This document shows positions 8,286 to 16,916 of a stretch of 64,000 bases of DNA, one piece after another. The notes under the pieces are model-generated. The model searched no databases and had not been told where the DNA came from. It worked only from the letters and a program-made list of their open reading frames with translations. The position numbers were made by a program, and so were the translations under genes. The stretch's first letter is position 1; every line of letters begins with the position of its first letter. This DNA is from Schlesneria paludicola DSM 18645 (GTDB lineage: Bacteria > Planctomycetota > Planctomycetia > Planctomycetales > Planctomycetaceae). The stretch lies in assembly GCF_000255655.1 (NCBI RefSeq), contig NZ_JH636435.1, positions 2,573,095-2,637,094 of the forward strand. The letters run 5' to 3'.

Positions 8286-10919
8286 ATGTTCCGGCTTTGC
8301 ATCCCCGATCGAGTCGCCATCTTCGTTGGAATTTTTAGCACGATCCTGTGCGCGGTAAGTTACAGCCAGTTTGCAATTGCCAAGCCCAAGTCAACAAGCA
8401 GCTCACGTGAATCTTCCGAACACGCCGAATGGACTAAGGGGTTTCAGAACAGGACCTACATCGATTCCGAAGGAGTGGCGCATCGTTACATGATGTTCGT
8501 CCCTTATCGCCGACTTCCCAACGAACGACTGCCACTGCTCATCTACTTGAATGGATTCGGTGCGAATGGCAGTGATGGAATCTTGCCGCTTAAGGACGGA
8601 GTGGCGCCAATCATTTGGGAATCACGACATCGTTTTCCGTTTGTGGTGATTTGGCCGCAATGCAAGAAGGGCGATGTTTGGAGTAGCGAGTCGCAATCAA
8701 CCAAACTTGCCATGTTGATTGCCACTGAAGTCGAAAACGAGTTTCGTACCGATCCCGATCGAGTATTTCTGAGTGGCATATCGACTGGCGGTCGTGGGGC
8801 ATGGACAATCGCAGCCGCTCATCCAGATCGCATCGCGGCGGCAATTCCGATTTCAGCACACGTCAGCGATGCGGACGTTTTGAGAATCTCCGAATCAGAA
8901 CTGCCAATTTGGAGCTATGCCGTTGATCTCGACGGGAATCAAATTGCCGAATCCAATTCGACGGCTCACTTCGGTTTTCTAAAACATGGCCAAAGTCCGT
9001 TCTACACAGAGCTGGGCATCAAAGAAGTGTTTTCGAAATGGGTCCACAATGGCTGGGATTTTGCCTATCGGAATGGAGGCCTGTATCGTTGGCTGGCCAA
9101 CCAGACTCGTAGCCGTCGAGCGGTGAGAAGCTTACCGTTTGAACTTCTTGAACCCTCCGCATTCCCATCGAGAGTCAGTTCATCGCAAGATCAAGGCTTG
9201 TCGTTCAAATCGGCAGAACAAAAGGTCGATGCACCGTCTGACTCGGTCATTCGAAATCCAACAACTCTTAGCGAAGTATCGATTCGAGGTGTCAAAGAGG
9301 TCCATCTGGAATTCTTGCCTCAAGCGGGAACAAAGCGATTTGGCATCGGATTATTGGGCCGACGAACGGGAGACGCCCCAGAAGCGGGAGACGTTATTGA
9401 CCTGGCAATCGACGATTTGAGTTCGAGTGGTGCGTATTCCTGGCCCAGTTCCCGCTGTCTTCAGTCCGCATCGCCGTTTGCTGAGCGGGCAATTTGTGTC
9501 GGCGCGTGGAACGATCTTCGAATTTCATTTGATTCAGAGCATATTTCGGTTGATCTGAACGGTTGGAATCTGGTTCGTCACGTTCCGTTGTCGACCCCTG
9601 ACGCGAACATCGGATTTGTGGCTGTTGGGGATCCGGGCACGAGTGTGCAGATCCGAAATGTCCGCATTCGGCGAGACCCTGCGGCGGAAAGCACCACGAA
9701 TCGTGAGGCCACGGCTGCCGAACCCACCTCGACAGCCGTGAATCAATTCGAAACCGTTGACATGGCATCGATCGGCACCGCCTGGAAAAAACGCGAGGCC
9801 GCATTCGCAAATATCGAAGTGACTTGGGACGAAGGCGATGAGTGCCGTTTTGCATCGGAGTTATTTCGCCCCGGCCTCACCGACCAACCACAAAATCCAA
9901 GCCAAACGGTAAGCCGACTAAGCTTGTCACCAGAGGCATTGCGTTACTCGACAGTTTGGCCATATGGACTCATGAATCTTTGGCGCAAATGTCGCGTCGA
10001 ATGCCTATCCAGCTCAGACGAGTTTAAGCAAGCTTTGGCGACAAAGTTTGAAATTCCCGACGAGCATCCATTCGGCACTTTGCGATGGAATGTCCACTGC
10101 ACCATCGACCAGCGCACGGATGTCGTACTGACCGACAATGATCGAGGACTGGGTGCAGTCCAATTCAGTGGTATCGACATTTGGAATGACCGGCCGGGTG
10201 ACTTGGACGAAGTTTCTTGGCATGCTCCCGCCTTGGCCTTGCATCCCCTCTCGGCGCGCGGCATCCATTGCCAGTTGGATCAATGTCAGCTGATTTCCAC
10301 GAGTGCTCAGGTGGCGGGTTGTCAAACGATCGTGATTGAGGAAACAACGCGTTCAAACGCAAGCTCATTCAATCGGCGATTCTGGTTAGACCCGCTTCGC
10401 GAGTTTGTGATTCTGAGGGCGACCACGACGGTTGTTGGCGAGTTCCGCTCGCAAGTTGATATCGAATACCTTCAAGACAAACATCAGCACTGGATCCCCA
10501 AGTCGTGGAAATTGATTGCCAGACCTGACGACCCCGCTCCCGCTGTGCAAGAACGGTTTCCGGGCGACGAATTGGTGTTTGAAATCGGTTCCGCAAAGAA
10601 TGTGGAATGCATTGTCGACGGATTGCAGCAAGACTCCCCTCTACCAAGCAAGATTCCTGTTGGTGCAATCGTGTTTGATCAGGCGACAAACGAATGGGCG
10701 CGGCAAACTGCCGCTGACCAACAAAAACCGTTAACCCCTTATGAAGTGAAAGTGCTTGTGCTCGGCAAGCAACTCCATCAACGCGTTTCGTTGTTCAGTC
10801 AATATTCGTGGCGTTTTTACGTCGGTGCTGCTGCAACTTTGACGCTTCTCTTTCGGCTCGTGTTCATTGCAAGAACGCTCGCCAAGAAGAAGGCTTTGTC
10901 GTCGTCCGAAGGCTGCTGA
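8286..10919 (+). CDS. Secreted/membrane esterase (PHB depolymerase-like) with LamG-like module
   Basis: This is an 877-residue protein with an N-terminal hydrophobic signal or anchor (about 10-31). Residues ~50-275 form an alpha/beta-hydrolase domain of the dienelactone hydrolase/PHB depolymerase type: the oxyanion segment LLIYLNGFGANG (84-95), nucleophile Ser166 in GISTGG, and a probable catalytic His254 in WVHNGWDFAY. Residues ~330-460 resemble a beta-jellyroll (NDLRISFDSEHISVDLNGW…IGFVAVGDPGTSVQIRNVRIRR), as in 3-keto-disaccharide-hydrolase or LamG modules. The remaining C-terminal half is unrecognised and ends with a membrane helix (about 847-866) and a basic tail. It therefore probably faces the periplasm and is anchored at both ends. 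Substrate unknown. The GYF_2 gene follows 68 bp downstream and is probably co-transcribed. Confidence 0.8.
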   Translation: MFRLCIPDRVAIFVGIFSTILCAVSYSQFAIAKPKSTSSSRESSEHAEWTKGFQNRTYIDSEGVAHRYMMFVPYRRLPNERLPLLIYLNGFGANGSDGILPLKDGVAPIIWESRHRFPFVVIWPQCKKGDVWSSESQSTKLAMLIATEVENEFRTDPDRVFLSGISTGGRGAWTIAAAHPDRIAAAIPISAHVSDADVLRISESELPIWSYAVDLDGNQIAESNSTAHFGFLKHGQSPFYTELGIKEVFSKWVHNGWDFAYRNGGLYRWLANQTRSRRAVRSLPFELLEPSAFPSRVSSSQDQGLSFKSAEQKVDAPSDSVIRNPTTLSEVSIRGVKEVHLEFLPQAGTKRFGIGLLGRRTGDAPEAGDVIDLAIDDLSSSGAYSWPSSRCLQSASPFAERAICVGAWNDLRISFDSEHISVDLNGWNLVRHVPLSTPDANIGFVAVGDPGTSVQIRNVRIRRDPAAESTTNREATAAEPTSTAVNQFETVDMASIGTAWKKREAAFANIEVTWDEGDECRFASELFRPGLTDQPQNPSQTVSRLSLSPEALRYSTVWPYGLMNLWRKCRVECLSSSDEFKQALATKFEIPDEHPFGTLRWNVHCTIDQRTDVVLTDNDRGLGAVQFSGIDIWNDRPGDLDEVSWHAPALALHPLSARGIHCQLDQCQLISTSAQVAGCQTIVIEETTRSNASSFNRRFWLDPLREFVILRATTTVVGEFRSQVDIEYLQDKHQHWIPKSWKLIARPDDPAPAVQERFPGDELVFEIGSAKNVECIVDGLQQDSPLPSKIPVGAIVFDQATNEWARQTAADQQKPLTPYEVKVLVLGKQLHQRVSLFSQYSWRFYVGAAATLTLLFRLVFIARTLAKKKALSSSEGC

Positions 10920-10987
10920 CTCGCGGAGAGTTCCCCTAGTTTGACAGCAGGTTCGAAAGAAAGAATTTCGCAACAAGCGAGCTTACG

Positions 10988-11995
10988 ATGTCAAAAGGTG
11001 TTATCGATTCGAATGCGGCAGAAGTCCCGGATGCGTGTTGGATTTATCAAACCTCAACCGGGAACGTCGGCCCGATCACAACTGAGCAATTCATGGAGGC
11101 CGTTCAGGCGGGAGTTGTCTCGCCAAGTACCCTCGTTCGATTGAAGAATTCTATGGCGTGGATGAAGGCGTCCGAAATTGAAGGACTCGAATTCACAAGC
11201 CGTCCATCGACGGACAAGAACTCTTCGACAACGTTGGATCGTTCGGCAAAAAAGAATTCTCTTGCGCCCGCGAATAACGAAATGTTGAAATTATTCGCAG
11301 AATGCGTCGATCGCCAACAATCGAAGACGCCCAAGCCCGCAAAAGGAGCCGTTCGACCGCAACCTATCCGGCGTCGCAGCCTTATTGGCGATTCGCTCGT
11401 CCCTCTTTTGCAATCGATCATCTCGTACCCGATGGACGTTGCGACCGGAGTCGCGGAGAATGCCTGGCCATTTGCCGCTCGTGCCCTCCGTTCATGGATC
11501 GTCTGGTCGTCGGTTGCGACGCTCATCGTGATCTTCGCCATCCCCAAGCTGCCGATTACCTGGACGACTCAAAAGCACGTCTATTCCACGTTGGCACAAA
11601 TTGTGGCGGAATTAGAAGAATTTCGACTGAAGAACCCCACGGCCCATGACTGGGATAGGTTTGAGCAGAGGTCAAACTTTCAGGTCACAGAGCTGTTGCC
11701 AATGTTGCAAAGGAACGCAAAGATCGACGACCCCGTGTCGATGTCTTTATTGTGGCTTGCGCGGGATTATATTCCAGTTGCGATTCGGGACCGCGCGGGG
11801 AAATCCGCGGAAACGGACGATAAGATCAGCACGCTGTTGGCAAGTGTCAAAGTGAAACTCGAGAAGCCGGCCCGGTCCAGGCCGCCGGTTGACTACTGGA
11901 CGATGGGAATTGTCGCTTTTGATCTTGTGTTGGCCTGTGCGGCAATTGCTTTTTTCTCAAAGCACTGGTGGTCCGCGGGATTCGCTCGACATTGA
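10988..11995 (+). CDS. GYF_2-domain membrane protein
   Basis: Residues ~16-65 (CWIYQTSTGNVGPITTEQFMEAVQAGVVSPSTLVRLKNSMAWMKA, in two blocks) match the GYF_2/DUF4339 fold, a small putative peptide-binding domain common at the N-terminus of planctomycete membrane proteins. A linker precedes a transmembrane helix (about 171-190), a ~110-residue loop and a second helix (about 303-325). The topology suggests a cytoplasmic GYF_2 domain and an extracytoplasmic middle loop. It lies 68 bp after the esterase gene on the same strand, so a two-gene unit is likely. No enzymatic residues are visible, and the function is unknown. Confidence 0.8.
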   Translation: MSKGVIDSNAAEVPDACWIYQTSTGNVGPITTEQFMEAVQAGVVSPSTLVRLKNSMAWMKASEIEGLEFTSRPSTDKNSSTTLDRSAKKNSLAPANNEMLKLFAECVDRQQSKTPKPAKGAVRPQPIRRRSLIGDSLVPLLQSIISYPMDVATGVAENAWPFAARALRSWIVWSSVATLIVIFAIPKLPITWTTQKHVYSTLAQIVAELEEFRLKNPTAHDWDRFEQRSNFQVTELLPMLQRNAKIDDPVSMSLLWLARDYIPVAIRDRAGKSAETDDKISTLLASVKVKLEKPARSRPPVDYWTMGIVAFDLVLACAAIAFFSKHWWSAGFARH

Positions 11996-12374
11996 GCCAT
12001 GTGGGCCATTCAATGTTGGCGATTGCCACGCCCATGACGGTATCAGTCTGGTCCACCGCGAGGTTGATCGCGATGTCTTGTCGGCACCCCCCAGAGAAAT
12101 CAAAGGCACCAGGCGGATTGCCCCGTGTTTTGAATCGAGGCAACGGATGTCAGGAGATTTCTACAAGCCTGAGGACGATGCCACGTATGGGACAATTCTT
12201 GCAGAAGGGCTCGAGTCGCATGATGCCACGCTCATTTGCGTTCAACGGATGCTCCATCAATGGCACCTTGTCCTGCGACCCAGCCTCGATGGAGAGCTGA
12301 GTCGTTCATGCGCCGCATGACACCGACCCACGCCATGCGCTATCCGGCTCACGCCCCCGTTACTTCAACGGCTG
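11996..12374. other. Gap of about 380 bp, no gene; half of element A at its end
   Basis: Open frames exist in both directions but overlap the GYF_2 gene or lack recognisable motifs. Only the right half of element A (12344-12377) can be identified. Confidence 0.5.
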
Positions 12375-12377
12375 TTA
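12344..12377 (+). repeat. Right half of palindromic element A, supplies a stop codon
   Basis: The segment CCGGCTCACGCCCCCGTTAC, followed by TTCAACGGCTGT and TA, matches the right half of element A. The bases 12375-12377 at its outer edge, read on the minus strand, are the TAA stop of the adjacent transferase gene. Confidence 0.7.
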
Positions 12378-13502
12378 GGCGGCCTTTGGTCTTGATCGCA
12401 TTTGCAGCCAGCGTTTCACGACTTTCATCGGGGAGACGTAGAGGACTCCGAGGAGGTGGACGCTGGTGGCGATCGTCAAGACGTTGGCTCGTGGATACGT
12501 GCAGATGTAGCGGCTGTCGAGGTTGGGTCGGAACCGTGTCTTGAATTGCCAGAGGCCGGCGACGTCGAACAAACATTGAAGTCGTGCGATGCCGAACTTT
12601 AATAGCCCCTGTATCAGGCGGCTTGATTGACGGTCGTGGGTGCCACAATTGTGGCCTGGAAGCAAGCAGAGTGAGACCTGGTCGACTCCCTCTGCGCGTA
12701 GTGTGTCGATCGCCTGTAACATCGTGAAAGGAACGGCTCCTCGGACCGAGTCCGCGCGATGGCGATACATTTCGAACGCCCAGCCGCGTCCGTCGTCATA
12801 CGGATTTGCCACGACGAAGGCCTCGATTCGTCCCTGTTCAGATCGAGTGATAAAAATTCGCTTTCGGTCCAGGTGAGCGAAGTCGAGCTGTCCTTCGAAG
12901 AAGCGCATCGTGCAGGCTTGCGGCTTGTCCTGAATCGACTCCAATTCCACGATGCGAAGTTCGTTTTGCGTGCGGAGTTGATCGAGAACATTGGTCGGTG
13001 TCGGAAACCATTCTTCCGTCACGAGACCGGCTCGCTGACAGAAGTTTTTTTGTCGCCGTAGCCACTCGAACGCACCGCCAGTCGGAGCCCACGTCGACAA
13101 GTTGAGGATGGCATCTTCGCCCCATTTGGTGACGTGCATTCCAAATCGCCGGAACAGGTCAAGATCCTCATCCGTGATATTGAAGAACGCGGCCGAGTTG
13201 TAGTTCCTTTTGACCATGCGCAAGAATTCGCCCAACAGTCGCGGCCGATCATCAGGGGCAGCCAACAGGCCTCCACCGACTTTCACGTGCCCCAAAACGA
13301 CCGTGTACGAGACGGCGCCCCTGCGATCGGAAGAAAAAAAGAACTTCCGGTCGGCTTCGCAGGCGAGATACGAATCGTACGTTTGCCCATGCTCGAACGC
13401 GAATTTTTCGGCAAGTTCGCGTTCGTTGATGGGCCTTTGAAATGTACGAACTCGGTGGTGGCCGGAACCGTGGAGGTGTGGCCGATGAGTTTGTGTCTGC
13501 AT
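12375..13502 (-). CDS. Phosphatidylglycerol lysyltransferase-like (MprF C-terminal, DUF2156) protein
   Basis: From the ATG at 13502 the protein has 375 residues. It shows the DUF2156/LPG_synthase_C pattern: LAEKFAFEHGQTYDSYLA near the N-terminus, VLGHVKVGGGLLAAPDD, FFNITDEDLDLFRRFGMHVTKWGEDAILNL (in pieces), and near the middle RKRIFITR and GRIEAFVVANPY. In MprF this GNAT-fold module moves an amino acid from aminoacyl-tRNA to phosphatidylglycerol. Here the flippase half is absent, so it acts as a stand-alone cytosolic transferase, and substrate identity is uncertain. The frame stays open to 13868, but that extension runs into repeat sequence. The stop codon is provided by element A. It diverges from a FemAB-like gene. 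Confidence 0.8.
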   Translation of the reverse strand: MQTQTHRPHLHGSGHHRVRTFQRPINERELAEKFAFEHGQTYDSYLACEADRKFFFSSDRRGAVSYTVVLGHVKVGGGLLAAPDDRPRLLGEFLRMVKRNYNSAAFFNITDEDLDLFRRFGMHVTKWGEDAILNLSTWAPTGGAFEWLRRQKNFCQRAGLVTEEWFPTPTNVLDQLRTQNELRIVELESIQDKPQACTMRFFEGQLDFAHLDRKRIFITRSEQGRIEAFVVANPYDDGRGWAFEMYRHRADSVRGAVPFTMLQAIDTLRAEGVDQVSLCLLPGHNCGTHDRQSSRLIQGLLKFGIARLQCLFDVAGLWQFKTRFRPNLDSRYICTYPRANVLTIATSVHLLGVLYVSPMKVVKRWLQMRSRPKAA

Positions 13503-13764
13503 TTTATTCACGAACGAGATGAAGGTGGCGTAATCCTCATACGTTTCGGTTCCAGTTCGTCGAATTGTGATGCATGCAGACGCTGCTTCTGTCGATTTCA
13601 CCAACGCGCGTGCAGCCGTCTGACCGATCGGAATAACTGATAAAATAGGACGAAAGCCGCGTACAGACTTTTGTACGTGATCTCTGTTTTCGCAGTGAAT
13701 CCGGAGAAAGCCCTCAAGATCGCGAGGGGAGAATTCCGTAACAGAAGAGAGCCCTGCGCGATGA

Positions 13765-14000
13765 TTGAAGACAGGGGACAGGCACCTTGGCATTCTCGAT
13801 GTCATGGCGTTTTTTAATCTGGTCGGAGCGCAACCGTTCACAGCCCGAAGAGAGGGGGACAGGCACATTTTCCCGGTTCAATTGGAATTCATAGTGCATC
13901 AACTAGGGTGAGCTTTCCCTTTACCGTGGGAAAATGAGCCAGTCCCCGGTCTGTGAACGGTTCCGGTCGGAGCCAGCCCCCGTTACTTCAACAGGCTGTT
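13765..14000 (+). repeat. Element A interrupted by a complete element B
   Basis: The left arm of A (13765-13829) and the right arm of A (from 13965 to about 14000, ending CTTCAACAGGCTGTT) are separated by a 135-bp element B (13830-13964). The nonamer GGTCGGAGC occurs exactly on both sides of B (13821-13829 and 13965-13973), as expected for a target-site duplication made when B inserted into A. Confidence 0.85.
13830..13964 (+). mobile_element. Element B, 135-bp MITE-like element with 9-bp target duplication
   Basis: The ends are GCAACCGTTCACAG and, on the opposite strand, GGAACCGTTCACAG (13 of 14 bases equal). The interior has a second inverted pair, GGGGGACAGGCAC near the left and GAGCCAGTCCCC near the right. 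No coding capacity is present, so it must be moved in trans. It is flanked by a direct nonamer duplication. Confidence 0.8.
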
Positions 14001-14130
14001 GAACACAAGTTGCATCAGAACGTCACTCGCAAAGCCGGCATGACACAATCCGGCAAGCACGACCGTGAATTCGAAAAGTGAGCGGTGACAACGCACGAGG
14101 CAGCGCCATCCCAGCGACAAGGAAGTGCAG

Positions 14131-15408
14131 ATGTACGACGAAAATGGTGTTTCGGCATTAGCGGTACGTACATCCGCTCTAGGATTCAGTGCACAGCATT
14201 TGAGCGAACAGGTTTGGCTTTCGGCAAACGAAATCGACGCAGAGGCCTGGGAACAGGTCCGTTTGCCGTCTGACTCGTCGCTTGATCGACGACTGCTGCA
14301 GGCGACCGAAACCAGCCTGGGACCGACCTGCCAGTTTCGGTATGTCCTTTATCGCGATTCGGTTGGCGAACCGGCAGCAATTGCCGTTCTTTGCACATTT
14401 GAGGTGGATATCGGCGTCCTGACCGATGATCCGTGGGCTCGCTGGATTCTGGATCGCCTTCGTCACATTTCACGCAAGCTCGTGACGTTCCGGATTCACT
14501 TCTGTGGACTGCCACTCTCGGGATGCGAAAGTGCCTTGCGCTTTGCGGAGGGGGCGGATACCACGGCCGTCTTAAAACGGCTCGATCAAACGATGCGACG
14601 GGTGGCACGAGAAGATCGCGTGAAAATCATTGTTCTGAAGGAGTTCACCGACGCAGAGCTCACACAGCTCAAGCTACTGGAAGCATTGGGCTATCGCCGT
14701 GCAGACAGTTTGCCCACGAATCTGATTCATCCGAACAGCGGCTCGTTCGAAGGTTTCCTGCATGAGCTCGGCTGGAAACGGCGAGGCAAGATCAACGTCT
14801 CGCGGAAGAAGTTCACGGCGAACGGGCTGCGGTTGGTGACCACGTCTGACTATTCGACGATCGAGCGATTGTACACGCCAGAAACACATCAGATGTACGA
14901 GTTCGTCTTCCAGCGATCGGCAACGAAATTTGAGCATCTGACCAGAGAGTTCTTTCTGGAGATGGCCCGTCAGCTAGGGGACTCGTGCGAATTCACCTTT
15001 GCGATGGAAGGGGATCGCGTTCGTGGATTTGTCATGTCGCTCTGGTTCGGAAGGGAATATCGATCGCTTTACATCGGGTACGACGAATCGATCAACGAGA
15101 AATCGCACGTCTATTTCAATTTATTGTTCCAGGCCGTCGCAAACGGAACGCAACATCAAGCATCGACAATTGATCTTGGCCAGAATTCGGACTACGTCAA
15201 ACACGTGAAGCTGGGCGCCGTTCAGGCGCGACGTTCGATGTACGTCATGGCCGTCAAACCGATCGCCAAATGGGTGATCACGAACTTTTTTGATCAGCTC
15301 TTCCCCGCGCATCCGTTTTTTGGCGAAGCGAACACGACAAACGGCACGTCCGAATTTCTCGCACCGGAAACGGCCGCCACAAGCGGATCAGCTGGCGGAT
15401 TGTCCTAG
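14131..15408 (+). CDS. GNAT-fold FemAB/peptidogalycan-type transferase
   Basis: The protein has 425 residues from the ATG at 14131, with AAGGAAG as ribosome binding site five bases upstream. The C-terminal half carries the double-GNAT pattern of the FemAB/DUF482 (PF04339-like) group: WKRRGKINVSRKKFTANG, then YEFVFQRSATKFEHLTREFF, CEFTFAMEGDRVRGFVMSLW, YRSLYIGYD, HVYFNLLFQAVANG and LGQNSDYVKHVKLGA. Such proteins transfer aminoacyl or acyl groups to cell-envelope precursors, lipids or peptides. The substrate here is unknown. It diverges from the MprF-like gene across a ~630-bp repeat-filled gap. Its TAG stop (15406-15408) is the first triplet of palindromic element A, so its C-terminus may have been altered by that insertion. 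Confidence 0.75.
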   Translation: MYDENGVSALAVRTSALGFSAQHLSEQVWLSANEIDAEAWEQVRLPSDSSLDRRLLQATETSLGPTCQFRYVLYRDSVGEPAAIAVLCTFEVDIGVLTDDPWARWILDRLRHISRKLVTFRIHFCGLPLSGCESALRFAEGADTTAVLKRLDQTMRRVAREDRVKIIVLKEFTDAELTQLKLLEALGYRRADSLPTNLIHPNSGSFEGFLHELGWKRRGKINVSRKKFTANGLRLVTTSDYSTIERLYTPETHQMYEFVFQRSATKFEHLTREFFLEMARQLGDSCEFTFAMEGDRVRGFVMSLWFGREYRSLYIGYDESINEKSHVYFNLLFQAVANGTQHQASTIDLGQNSDYVKHVKLGAVQARRSMYVMAVKPIAKWVITNFFDQLFPAHPFFGEANTTNGTSEFLAPETAATSGSAGGLS

Positions 15409-15508
15409 CAGCCTGTCGAAGGAAGGGGGACAGGCACCTTGGCGTTGACGAGGTCATGGCGTTTTTAAGCGGGCCGGAGCCAGTCCCCGTAATTTCAACA
15501 GGCTGCTA
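15406..15508 (+). repeat. Palindromic element A, copy A3 (best preserved)
   Basis: A 103-bp copy bounded by TA (15406-15407 and 15507-15508). The outer inverted ends are GCAGCCTGTCGAA and TTTCAACAGGCTGC. The inner inverted pair is GGGGGACAGGCACC and GGAGCCAGTCCCC. Its first triplet is the stop codon of the preceding gene. Confidence 0.9.
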
Positions 15509-15567
15509 AGCTCAGCCTTCCCTTGACCGCGGGAAAATGAGTCTGTCCCCGGGCTGTGAACGGTTAC
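15509..15567 (+). repeat. Right half of element B
   Basis: The segment agctcagccttcccttgacc… ending GGGCTGTGAACGGTTACG matches the right half of element B. It begins at the point in B that corresponds to the TA at 13904-13905. The left half of B is missing. Confidence 0.7.
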
Positions 15568-15779
15568 GTTTCGTGGAGCTCGATTCTTGTCGGCAATGTC
15601 AGCTTGATTTTCGAGAATCGAATTGTGAGTCTTGTTCGACGGATCAGCAACGTCTTGACGATGTGAGACCGGTCAAGTGAGCACACTCAACAGGTGCCAA
15701 CCAGCGATGGATTCAATGCCAAAGGAACGTGATGCTTGCGAGCCGCGGCCAGTCACTCTCGTATTGGAGACGCGATCGT

Positions 15780-16916
15780 ATGAGTTCGATGCGAGCGAGA
15801 CGACACACACTATCAACGATGATCGGCAGTTGCCTTGCGGTCGGTTTGTTGCAGATCGCATTCGTCCCACAGCTAGAAATTCTCGCGGATGATGACACGA
15901 CGACGGCGCTCGTCCCGCGTGTTCTCGACGAAGCTCCGCTCGGTTGGGCAAAGCTGAAAGAGGCCGTCTCCGCCGTCGAAGGACGGGCGACAATCAAAGA
16001 GACCTCTATTGATGGAAAGGGCGAGGCTCGCATCCGACAGATTGACTTCAAGATGAACCAGTCGTCCTTCGTGTTTATCGACACGACAAAAACACCAATC
16101 GAGCAAACAAGTCCCTCGAGCGCCGGTGGCCGCAATTTGAAGTACTCGTTTTCACTGTCGCGCAAAGCCGAGAACGAAAAGTGGAATCTCTTGCAAGTTG
16201 GCACAGAAGAACCGAGCAACCCTTATGCTCTCGCTCGGGAAGTGGGCTTTTTGCGGTATCTCGAGGCACCATGGACCATTGTCGGCCAGGATTTGTCCGC
16301 GGCACTGGCCAGCGGCAAATGCCAGTTACGCCGTGCTCAAGAAACCGAGGGAGGGCGTGTTACGATCGCGTTCGACATGGCATTCCCGCTTGAGAATCAA
16401 CCTCCAGGTGCTGGCAATCGCTCGCCGAGTGTTACAGTCAAAGGCGGTCGCGCGCTCCTCAATCCTGCGTCGTGTTGGAGGATCGAAGAATATGATCTGG
16501 TGGCGAATGTTGAGCTCGGCAAGACTTCGGCGTTCGAATTTCAATCGGCCGGAACATTTCAGTACGGCAGTCTCGGGGCCGAAGACCTACCCGTCATCAA
16601 ACACGTGACATATCGACGTGCTTCGCTGGATGGAAAAGACGGCACGGTGTCTGAGTGCGAAATCGACAATCTCAAAGTTCGTGACATTCCGCAGAGCGAA
16701 CTGTTACTCACCGCGTTCGGGCTTCCGGAAGTGACTCATACGGAAGCCCCGAATCCACCGAGCACGGCCGGCGGCATCAAGGTCAACGAGGCGAACGTCC
16801 GCGGTGGGTTTCCGTGGCTTCTCGTCGGAAATCTCGTGGTCTTGGTGAGTGTCGTTGCAATTTTCTTCGCGAGACGAGTTGCGATCAACAAGATCAAAAA
16901 TGCCAGGACTCGCTGA
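15780..16916 (+). CDS. Secreted, C-terminally anchored protein of unknown function
   Basis: About 378 residues from the ATG at 15780; the frame is open further upstream, to 15729. A basic N-region (MRARRHTLSTMIG) and hydrophobic stretch (SCLAVGLLQIAFV) form a signal peptide. The body is beta-rich with no recognised domain. It contains RLDEAPLGWAKLKEAV-like and GFLRYLEAPWTIVGQDL segments, which look like planctomycete outer-membrane lipoprotein-sorting or DUF-type proteins. A single membrane helix near the C-terminus (PWLLVGNLVVLVSVVAIFF) is followed by a basic tail, so the body should be extracytoplasmic. It is a single-gene unit after repeats A3/B. I do not recognise the family. Confidence 0.7.
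   Translation: MSSMRARRHTLSTMIGSCLAVGLLQIAFVPQLEILADDDTTTALVPRVLDEAPLGWAKLKEAVSAVEGRATIKETSIDGKGEARIRQIDFKMNQSSFVFIDTTKTPIEQTSPSSAGGRNLKYSFSLSRKAENEKWNLLQVGTEEPSNPYALAREVGFLRYLEAPWTIVGQDLSAALASGKCQLRRAQETEGGRVTIAFDMAFPLENQPPGAGNRSPSVTVKGGRALLNPASCWRIEEYDLVANVELGKTSAFEFQSAGTFQYGSLGAEDLPVIKHVTYRRASLDGKDGTVSECEIDNLKVRDIPQSELLLTAFGLPEVTHTEAPNPPSTAGGIKVNEANVRGGFPWLLVGNLVVLVSVVAIFFARRVAINKIKNARTR

Noticed and set aside
13503-13868. N-terminal extension of the MprF-like gene
   Set aside because: The extension runs into palindromic element A/B sequence and is not typical of the family; the ATG at 13502 gives the expected N-terminus.
13765-15567. Possible CRISPR array because of recurring short palindromes
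   Set aside because: The repeats are irregularly spaced, longer than CRISPR repeats, nested, and there are no cas genes.
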